26,503 nucleotides of DNA. Source: an uncultured Oscillospiraceae bacterium. Lineage in GTDB: Bacteria > Bacillota > Clostridia > Oscillospirales > Oscillospiraceae. The DNA is taken from positions 1 to 26,503 of the forward strand of contig CANQUO010000003.1 of NCBI GenBank assembly GCA_947627085.1, given 5' to 3'. The position numbers and the translations under genes are program-made. Positions 8,701 through 15,169 of this stretch are shown here, in pieces. The notes under the pieces are model-generated. The model worked only from the letters and a program-made list of their open reading frames with translations, did no database searches and was not told the DNA's origin. How positions within the stretch are numbered: position 1 is the first letter of the stretch; each line of letters opens with the position of its first letter.

Positions 8701-11700
8701 GGTGGCGACAGCGATAGTACAACTAACTACTTCAAGCAAACCCATGATGTCGATGGGACGGGGTATGGCGTCTACAAAGGTATCGGAACGTTCTCCGGCA
8801 ATTATAACGGAGGATTTTACCGAATACTGGACCTCAAAATCGGGAACGGTGGGTTGTTCCGTAGCCTCAAGAACGCGACAGTCGAGAATGTGATACTCTA
8901 TTCGCCGACGAATACAGAAACGATTGAAAACTATAGTGGTTCTTCCGTGGGCGGCATTGCATGGCAGACTGCGAGTAGTAATGGGAACTCCACAATAACA
9001 AATTGCATTGTCGCCGGATATACAATTAACGGGAACGGGAGCCACGTTGGCGGTCTTGTGGGACATCACCTCTCAGGTGAGCTTGTCATCGAGAACTGTG
9101 CGGCTGTAAATACGCTCTCTGGTAATCGCGTTGGTGGTCTTGTGGGGCTTTCTGACACGCTGGGACAAACTGCGACGGCGAGCGAGTTGAAGATTATCGA
9201 CAGCTACGCGGGAGACAGTATCAAAAGTGCTGCCGGTAGTGCCGGTGGTCTCGTGGGGAGCAACATAGCTGGGAACGGAGACTATCAAAACGGTAATGTC
9301 ACCTACAAGGGCAACGTCTACTCCTACGTGAATATGAAAGATGTCACCGGTTCACCCCAATTCTACGGCATCGGACCGGGTACGGTCGAGACTGATAGCA
9401 CGGCCAAATACTGGCAAAACGGTCTAAAAGACAAGTCGGTAACTAGTATTACTGGTGTCACCGCCGTGCCCCTTGCCGACCTGAAAGCGCCGGCGGGCAG
9501 CGAAGCTCAGCAGACCTACATACCGGATACGGATACTTTGAAGAGCAACGATGAAAGATTTGAGAGTGGTCTTACGGAGAGCACCGTGGTCTACCCGTTC
9601 ACGCCGGTAGTCACGGCGAACGGCGAGCGCGTCCACTACGGCTCCTGGCCTCCCGACGAGCCCGCCGCGCAGTCGTTGTGCTACTATGAGGGGTACCCGC
9701 TCACCGGCGGTGGCATTGACTACAAACTTTGGGGCTACATCTCGCCCGACCCGGCGACCCCAATCGCATCGGTGCATGAGCTTAATGGTGCAAGTGGCAC
9801 GCTGGTAGCGGATGACGGGTACTGCATACCGGTGGTGCAGGTAGGAGGCACCTCGACCGCCCCGGCAAGTGTGACGGTGGTCAGTGTCGACAGCACCACG
9901 TCCCCAGCAACGACTACTACCCATACCTACAACGATTTTACAAAAATCGCGACGTACACTTATAACGGAGAGACATATGACCTTTACAGAATCGATAAAC
10001 TTCTTGACACCACAGACGGCGTTAAGATAGACAACGATTATTACCACACCATCACCGTGGGCACGACGGAATACTACTTTAACCCGTTCTTTGCGTGCGA
10101 GGTCATTCCGGCGAGTACAACCCCCACCAAGCCCACCACGCCACAAGCCAAGGATGACGCGGTGGGTGCCGGTAGTGCATTGTCCGGCAACTTTAACGGC
10201 CAAGTCGTGATCCGCACCGCCCGCCAGCTTGCCAACTTGGCGGCGGCGACTGGGGCCCAGTATAACGACGGCACCGCTTCACAAAAAGCCGCCCAAAAAC
10301 GTAATTATGTCCAGTTGTTGGATATCGATTACGACAAATATACGGGCCCGGATTTGAATGCTGGCAAGACGGGCTTGCCAAAACAGACCCCGGCCTCACT
10401 GGGCATTGATGGTACCTACAATGGCAACAATTTCCTTATCCGCAATCTCTACATCGGCGACGGGACTACCGGGGACGGGACTGGCCTGTTTGGACGGTCG
10501 AGAGGTAGCATGAGCAACATCCGTCTTGTGAATGTAAGTGTCGAAAGCACAAACAATGATAAATATGTAGGCGCACTGGCCGGACGTTTCCAAGGGGATA
10601 CACTCACAAACTGCGGCGTCTATGTAGACAGTGCAAACGCGCCCGCCGGCATTTCAGATGCCTACGGCACATTTAAAGTATCCGGATCAGATGACCGCGT
10701 AGGCGGATTAATCGGCAATCTCAATTCTACTGCCGGAGCCACGTTGACGGGTTGCTTTGCTTCTGTCAATGTGTCTGGGAAAGAGAAGATTGGCGGGCTA
10801 ATCGGTAACCTCGCCGCGAGCAGTAATGACACAGAACTCATCAATTGCTATAGCGGCGGTCACGTCGAAGGTGGTTCATATGCTTTTGGTTCAGTCAATG
10901 TGTCTGGGGAAGAGCAGATCGGCGGATTAATCGGCTGTATCACGGGAGATAATGGTTCTTCTGGTCCTCCTCCGGTACCTCCGGTTCCCCATAAAGTTAC
11001 TTTCACTGATATTGACTACAGCACTTGCTCTGTTGGCATTACTTCGGGTAGCAAAATTCCCGGACTTCTCATCGGTGATATAACGGGAGCAGCTTATGTT
11101 GAGGTCTCCACCGGCGCAACCGTCTACAGTACCGGCGTCGCGTTTAATTCCAGCGGCAATGAGATTGACCCGTGCGACGAGCACACCTATCTCACCACCC
11201 CCTACGCCGTCAACCTCGCCGATATTCTGGCTGTGACGAACGGCGTTGCCGGCGCCACGGCATCCAAGTACGACAGCACCCTTGGCGCCTCTTACCCCTA
11301 TCTGACCGCCTCCGGCGCCGAGCACCACGGTGACTGGCCCGAACTCCAAGAGGCCGTGTTCTACTGGGAGCAGGAGGGCACGGAATACAACTTCTACGCC
11401 AAAGGCTACCTCAACAATCAGGAGGTGACCCTGGACACCCTGTGCAAGACGCACCACGATGTGAACGCCTCGATGAACGCCAACGCCACCAGCAACGAGG
11501 AATGGGGCTACGGCCTGTATGCAAAATCGAACGCCGATAAGCTTGATACGCCCAAAGATGCCTCTAACACAGAAGTAGGTACCGCCACTGGCAAAGACGA
11601 TGAAGGGAAGAAATTCGCCGATTTGTTCTGCCGCACTGATTCTGCTGTGACCATGCTTGCCGGCGGCACCGAGGATAAAGCCTGTTCCACCGCAAGCAAG

Positions 11701-12912
11701 ATAATGGGTGTCACGCAAAACTACTACCTCAACCTCGGCTTCGGCGCGGCCATTCAGGTGGGCGCGTCCAGCACCATGGGCCAGACTGGCAACCCCTACC
11801 AAATCCGTAACGTGTCGCAGTTGGACAACGTGGAGGGAACGTCAACCTCCCCGAACGCGTCCTACTTCCGTCAGACCCACGACATCTACGGGGGTGGCTA
11901 TATCACCTACACTGCCTGCGACTACTTCGCCGGCCACTACAACGGCGGCGGCCACCGCATCTTGGAGCTGTCGATCAATGGGCCCGGATTGTTTAACCGC
12001 ATCTGCGGCGCGACCATTGAAAATTTGGTCCTGTATTCACCCAGCGGTAATGCGACTATTGTCAGCAACGGGGCTGGTTCTGGTTATGGGGGCATCGCGG
12101 GTTCTACAAAATGGCCTAACACGTCAAGCACCGGTACAAACACCATTAAAAACTGTGCGGTCGCTGGATATAAAATACAAGCAAATGGAGATCCTGATAA
12201 TAATGTTGGAGGATTGGTAGGGAAACATGACCAAGGAGAACTGGTCATTGAAAACTGCTCTGTTGTTGCCAACTTGACTGGCCAAGGCCCCAATTATATT
12301 GGCGGGTTTGTTGGATATATTGATAAAGGCTCCAACTTTACAGTTAAAAAATGTTATGTGGGAGGCTCAATCGCAACGAATAGTAGTACAGGCGTTGAAT
12401 GCGTAGGAGGCATCGTTGGTCAAACAAATACCCCAACTGGCGTTGCCGCTTGTATTTGTAACTACACGAATGTTTATTCATACATGGATATGACCAACGC
12501 AAACGCTAATAGCTACTACTATGCTTTCGACTGCGATACTGCTGGTTCACAATGGCAAAACAAGACGAACTGTTACTACTGGTCCGGCGGCCTGACTGGT
12601 AAGACTAATGTAAATGAAAACGGTGCCATTTCTAAATCCAACCTGTCTGACCTTAAGAATTGCATATCCGGCACCGACATCGGCACGGCAATAAAAACCT
12701 ACGGCAAGAACACCACTAATCCGGGTGCTACTGACAACTCCTATCCATACCCCGAAGTGATACGTGAGGTCAACGAGGACGGTAGCTACGGCGCCTACGT
12801 CCACTACGGCGACTGGCCGGAAAGCACGCCGGGGTCCGGTAGCCCCGGAATCCCCGGGCCGTCCTTCGAGCCGGCGATACTGCCGGAGAAATTCAGGCTG
12901 GTCGAAGAGTGA
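5773..12912 (+). CDS. Giant prepilin-like adhesin with GLUG/beta-helix modules
   Basis: A 2,379-residue surface protein beginning with a full class III prepilin signal: MFFNKKKRRKG, cleavage before F12, glutamate at mature position 5 (FTLAE), then a hydrophobic helix to about residue 34. The rest is extracellular and built of repeats with GGLVG-type turns (GLUG-like, predicted beta-helix). Four beta-helix units begin near residues 367 (RHLQNLDTA), 967 (IRTAQQLDN), 1480 (IRTARQLAN) and 2011 (IRNVSQLDN). Each ends in an aromatic signature: HYGDW 779, HYGSW 1288, HHGDW 1851, HYGDW 2344. The first and third are followed by FYWE and an LCxxHH...WGYG block (C820/H823/H824; C1891/H1894/H1895). The C-terminus is Pro/Gly-rich with no cell-wall anchor. 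ATG at 5773 has GAGGTGA just upstream; an in-frame GTG at 5749 lacks this. Likely a PilD-processed pilus-tip or pilus-borne adhesin; ligand unknown. Confidence 0.85.
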   Translation: MFFNKKKRRKGFTLAETLTVVAIIAILLAVAVPNVLAYYRQLKITGLDDDAKTIFMAAQSRLTAMSSAGQDLKTLGTQIEVEKDGNKFKLIPVKASTAVTPPATDPLETLVPGGSIESQLHDNHYVVEIDPRTGAVYAVWYWENDSDFAYTNDNIGTTPTRDFQLENVVGYYGGPNIDRLAVGQMPIPELNVINAEELRLDIRIPTIDSGVVGSSFDDSKIVVDVLVNDKLIVKGAALKDIDDPTNKTARVGKVVLDTLTPPVTPTNTPVDDTTGSGWSGGWTVRNQFKDWKFYNDTTEASPTGTLKDVAVPGSDITVEVDVRYTDTITLSDGTEKRLLSQSATVHTNSLFADVDEATHTAKIAYGRHLQNLDTATSGVTSSITKAEQTRDINFYQKDASDAIHHWASMYPGSGTYSGGETFKPIENDDLTSYNGGGHEIRNLDINTSTTDAGLFLFVGGGFKFEKLTLVNPRVVSTYSGGAVGALAGATTNFTVDNCSVYNSYDSTKDPNGVKELLETTTLDSMTTSDMGLLNDKPYIGSMSGDGASGGLAGHAGGAVAIVDSSASAIVCGSSNAGGLVGKVEGNVNIGTSYAAGFVFGTGNCAGLVGLVDSSTSTPTVEINNSYAAGEIMNAGGSFTGAGLFNYNRTLPAGTKSNCYAAAKYAKAADVTDLGTIYGTFNGDPTTGSNYYVKQTGVTYDATSGKGVSMSALKGMIGTAPFDGTNGWYVPAPTGTKVNPQGLTVPYNIIDGIELTDPYPYPMLASSITAVGGEKLPMPHYGDWLENSYATSFYWEEENSVYHIYLLLDDGTTQYIASDLCPDHHLLDGKAGQHIDDWGYGLIGIDPTKVPTDVNKVTDTTVSSNIITKLTDFAKDKAKYSNSTKPGFDAAFDDVNALLGDTSNVILLEGAEKDDFNAIKTKVGYIEMNLGFAAAIDVTKDTGTGTPTEATHMGKKRNLTTGDFPYQIRTAQQLDNMGGDSDSTTNYFKQTHDVDGTGYGVYKGIGTFSGNYNGGFYRILDLKIGNGGLFRSLKNATVENVILYSPTNTETIENYSGSSVGGIAWQTASSNGNSTITNCIVAGYTINGNGSHVGGLVGHHLSGELVIENCAAVNTLSGNRVGGLVGLSDTLGQTATASELKIIDSYAGDSIKSAAGSAGGLVGSNIAGNGDYQNGNVTYKGNVYSYVNMKDVTGSPQFYGIGPGTVETDSTAKYWQNGLKDKSVTSITGVTAVPLADLKAPAGSEAQQTYIPDTDTLKSNDERFESGLTESTVVYPFTPVVTANGERVHYGSWPPDEPAAQSLCYYEGYPLTGGGIDYKLWGYISPDPATPIASVHELNGASGTLVADDGYCIPVVQVGGTSTAPASVTVVSVDSTTSPATTTTHTYNDFTKIATYTYNGETYDLYRIDKLLDTTDGVKIDNDYYHTITVGTTEYYFNPFFACEVIPASTTPTKPTTPQAKDDAVGAGSALSGNFNGQVVIRTARQLANLAAATGAQYNDGTASQKAAQKRNYVQLLDIDYDKYTGPDLNAGKTGLPKQTPASLGIDGTYNGNNFLIRNLYIGDGTTGDGTGLFGRSRGSMSNIRLVNVSVESTNNDKYVGALAGRFQGDTLTNCGVYVDSANAPAGISDAYGTFKVSGSDDRVGGLIGNLNSTAGATLTGCFASVNVSGKEKIGGLIGNLAASSNDTELINCYSGGHVEGGSYAFGSVNVSGEEQIGGLIGCITGDNGSSGPPPVPPVPHKVTFTDIDYSTCSVGITSGSKIPGLLIGDITGAAYVEVSTGATVYSTGVAFNSSGNEIDPCDEHTYLTTPYAVNLADILAVTNGVAGATASKYDSTLGASYPYLTASGAEHHGDWPELQEAVFYWEQEGTEYNFYAKGYLNNQEVTLDTLCKTHHDVNASMNANATSNEEWGYGLYAKSNADKLDTPKDASNTEVGTATGKDDEGKKFADLFCRTDSAVTMLAGGTEDKACSTASKIMGVTQNYYLNLGFGAAIQVGASSTMGQTGNPYQIRNVSQLDNVEGTSTSPNASYFRQTHDIYGGGYITYTACDYFAGHYNGGGHRILELSINGPGLFNRICGATIENLVLYSPSGNATIVSNGAGSGYGGIAGSTKWPNTSSTGTNTIKNCAVAGYKIQANGDPDNNVGGLVGKHDQGELVIENCSVVANLTGQGPNYIGGFVGYIDKGSNFTVKKCYVGGSIATNSSTGVECVGGIVGQTNTPTGVAACICNYTNVYSYMDMTNANANSYYYAFDCDTAGSQWQNKTNCYYWSGGLTGKTNVNENGAISKSNLSDLKNCISGTDIGTAIKTYGKNTTNPGATDNSYPYPEVIREVNEDGSYGAYVHYGDWPESTPGSGSPGIPGPSFEPAILPEKFRLVEE

Positions 12913-13475
12913 GAGACGGGGGACGGAACCCCCCGGCGGGGGTAGGAACCCCCTGTCACTGCAGTGACACCCCCCTTTCTGCGAAAGGGAGGCTGAGGGG
13001 AATGAGGTTGCGGCGGAGCCGCTAATTAAAATCGTTTACCTCTTTGGCGCCCTTGCCGCGAAGCGGGAAGGGAGCTGGCAGGCGAAAGCCTGACTGAGGG
13101 TTCAATCCCCCGCGGGGGTAGGGACCCTCAGTCGCCTGCGGGCGACAGCTCCCTATTAAAACAGGGAGCCTGGGGGAATGAGGTTACGGCTACGCCGCAT
13201 TGGAATAGGGAGGGTTTGGAACCCTCCCCTACGGAGAAGAATTTGGATTTGGGAAAGACCGTAAACCCCTTGTAGGGGCGGGTTCTAAACCCGCCCGAGA
13301 GGGATGCCCCTCCCGCTGGGAGGGGGCAGGGGGTGGGCCGAATCAAAGACGACCAAAGACGCCCCACCCCGGCCATCGCAAACGGGCCGATGTGGGCATC
13401 GGCCCCTACGCCACCCCTCCCAAAGGGAGGGGCTTGGGACGCGGGAATATGGAAATATTATTGGAGGTGACGCGG
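12913..13475. repeat. 563-base intergenic mosaic of repeats (families A, B and REP-like palindromes)
   Basis: No gene is seen. Contents in order: a near-identical copy (12950-13117) of the family A composite at 3014-3185; a partial family B unit at 13130-13190 with the stem CGCCTGCGGGCG; then three palindromes tagged with CCTACG or its complement, at 13208-13233 (GGGAGGGTTTGGAACCCTCCC), 13272-13296 (GGGCGGGTTCTAAACCCGCCC) and 13384-13410 (GGGCCGATG...CATCGGCCC). Between and after these, CCCCTCCCGCTGGGAGGGG (13308-13326) and CCCCTCCCAAAGGGAGGGG (13413-13432) recur at 23341-23356 and 23425-23443. The ribosome site of the next gene starts at 13463. Confidence 0.85.
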
Positions 13476-14249
13476 ATGAGACGCGTGGGGGAAAAGATGA
13501 GGAGCAGGAAGGGCGCGTCGATGTTGTTCGCGCTGTTGGTGTTCATGCTCTGTATCCTGGCGGGGACGGCGGCGCTGACGGCGGCGGCGGCGAACTCGGG
13601 GAGATATACCCACATGGAGGCGGAACAGCAGGACTACCTGTCCGTGGCCTCCGCCGCGAGAGTGGTGAGGGATGAGATTTTGGGGTCGACTTTTACGGCG
13701 AATTTTATGGCGGTGAATGAAGATAAGACTCCAGAAACTTCGGGTGACGGGACTACCAGTGTGTATACTGGAAATAAAAATTTAACTGGGATATTCGCGA
13801 GCATTTTTGAGGAGTACTTTACATGTTTATACAGGACTCATGATTGGAGTAGCAAAAATCCTGATATAGACGTAATGTTTAATTCGCGGTTTTCAACTAC
13901 ACTGGGGACGCCTACCGATGAGTTTGGTAACAGTTCACTTACTGTCGCGGGCGTTGATGGTATGGGAGATGTGTCGCTTGAAATTTTAGCGGATAAAAAT
14001 TATAATATCAAGGCGACGTTGTATACGGGCGACGCTGACCACAAGAGGAACGAGACGGTCATAGAGATCAAGGCCGAAGTGAAGTATACAGACGAGAAGT
14101 CGGATGTGAATTACTACTATGCTAATGGAACAGACTCCGCAGGTAACACAATATACGGTGTGGGCGTGAGAACCACGGTGGTTAGGAATATAGCAGTGAC
14201 CTGGACCGATACTAACGCGACGATTAAGGACGGGGGTGCGGTAAGTTGA
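13476..14249 (+). CDS. PilX/GspK-like pseudopilin (minor prepilin without Glu5)
   Basis: A 257-residue prepilin-like protein. The N-terminus has a basic leader ending RSRKG (about residues 9-13), then a hydrophobic helix ASMLFALLVFMLCILAG. The residue at mature position 5 is F instead of the usual glutamate, as in PilX and GspK pseudopilins that cap the fibre tip. The extracellular part (about 40-257) has no family I recognise. ATG at 13476 is chosen because GGAGGTGA lies 5 bases upstream; an in-frame extension to 13392 translates repeat DNA. Its stop overlaps the TTG start of the next pseudopilin gene, so the three small prepilin genes are probably co-translated. Role in priming or capping the pilus together with the giant pilin is inferred. 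Confidence 0.8.
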   Translation: MRRVGEKMRSRKGASMLFALLVFMLCILAGTAALTAAAANSGRYTHMEAEQQDYLSVASAARVVRDEILGSTFTANFMAVNEDKTPETSGDGTTSVYTGNKNLTGIFASIFEEYFTCLYRTHDWSSKNPDIDVMFNSRFSTTLGTPTDEFGNSSLTVAGVDGMGDVSLEILADKNYNIKATLYTGDADHKRNETVIEIKAEVKYTDEKSDVNYYYANGTDSAGNTIYGVGVRTTVVRNIAVTWTDTNATIKDGGAVS

Positions 14250-14578
14250 AAAGGGCGATTTTGAAGTTGAAAAGCTGGGCGGGGGAGTCGTTCAGCGAGG
14301 TGCTGGTGGCGCTTTTGATAGTGGCGCTGGCGTCGATGCTGTTGGCGGCGATGTACTCGGCCTCCGGCTCGGTGGACGCGAAGGTGAAGCAGGAGGATTC
14401 TGAGTTTTATAAGGAGGTCTCGGCGGTCGAGGCGATGGACGCGACGGCCCCGTCAATGACGACGGACCCCACTGAAAGTATTGAAATAAAAGATGATAGC
14501 AGCGGATTTAACGCGACAATATCCGTAAATGTATATCAGACTGATGACGGAACGCTGAAGTCTTACGAAAAGGGGTGA
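14246..14578 (+). CDS. PilV/GspI-like minor prepilin
   Basis: A 110-residue prepilin-like protein. The leader MKRAILKLKSWAG is followed by ESFSEVLVALLIVALASMLL with glutamate at mature position 5, the canonical pattern for processing by the prepilin peptidase. The rest is a short coiled region and a small C-terminal domain, short compared with most minor pilins. The start is a TTG overlapping the TGA of the upstream gene (TTGA). The next gene begins 6 bases after its stop. PilV-type rather than another minor pilin is a judgement from size and position. Confidence 0.78.
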   Translation: MKRAILKLKSWAGESFSEVLVALLIVALASMLLAAMYSASGSVDAKVKQEDSEFYKEVSAVEAMDATAPSMTTDPTESIEIKDDSSGFNATISVNVYQTDDGTLKSYEKG

Positions 14579-14584
14579 CCTGAC

Positions 14585-15094
14585 ATGAAAAGAAGAAGAG
14601 GACGGGGCGGGTTTACCCTGACGGAGACGCTTTTGACGGTGGCGCTGTTGGCCATAATCACGGCCGCCGGGGCGACGGTGTCGACCACGGTGCTGAGCAC
14701 GAAAAACGACATGGTGGACACGGCCAACGCCCAAATATTGGCATCCACCGTGCTGGACGCCCTGGCCGACGAGGTGAGGTACGGGGTGAATGTGAAGGTT
14801 GCCAGCGACAAAATCACGCTGGATAGCTGGAGGTTTGACGAGGGCGCGAGCTTCGAGGTTGTCGACGGGCGAGTGAAGGCGGAAAATACCGGTGGGACGT
14901 TAACTGGCGGCAAGGAGTTGCTGTTAGGCGAGGCCGCGTACACGGGGCTAAAAATTAAGGCAGATAGTCTGAAATTTACTGCTCCAGACGGCAAAAATGT
15001 GGTAATTGAGCTCGTAATTGAAAACGGCCGGGGGGATGAGCTTTGGGAAGATTCCCGGACGGTGGCGCCGCTGAACGGTGTGACAACACCTTAA
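14585..15094 (+). CDS. PilW/GspJ-like minor prepilin
   Basis: A 169-residue prepilin-like protein with leader MKRRRGRGG, cleavage before FTLTETLLTVALLAIITA (Glu5 present), then an extracellular domain of mixed strands. ATG at 14585 has AGGGGTGA upstream at good spacing. Third of three consecutive small pseudopilin genes; with the giant prepilin they make four candidate substrates for the peptidase at 1608-2375. None of the three looks like an abundant major pilin, which may be encoded elsewhere. Confidence 0.8.
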   Translation: MKRRRGRGGFTLTETLLTVALLAIITAAGATVSTTVLSTKNDMVDTANAQILASTVLDALADEVRYGVNVKVASDKITLDSWRFDEGASFEVVDGRVKAENTGGTLTGGKELLLGEAAYTGLKIKADSLKFTAPDGKNVVIELVIENGRGDELWEDSRTVAPLNGVTTP

Positions 15095-15169
15095 CAGTCT
15101 TACCCTCCCCACAACGGGGAGGGCAAAGCTGTGTATAATTATTTTTTACAGCAAAGGGAAAGGCACAAA

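Noticed and set aside
7720..9069. A 449-codon open frame on the minus strand inside the giant prepilin gene
   Set aside because: It is antisense to a clearly coding frame with recognisable repeats, has no ribosome site, and its translation shows no domain. GC-rich third positions of the + frame explain the lack of stops.
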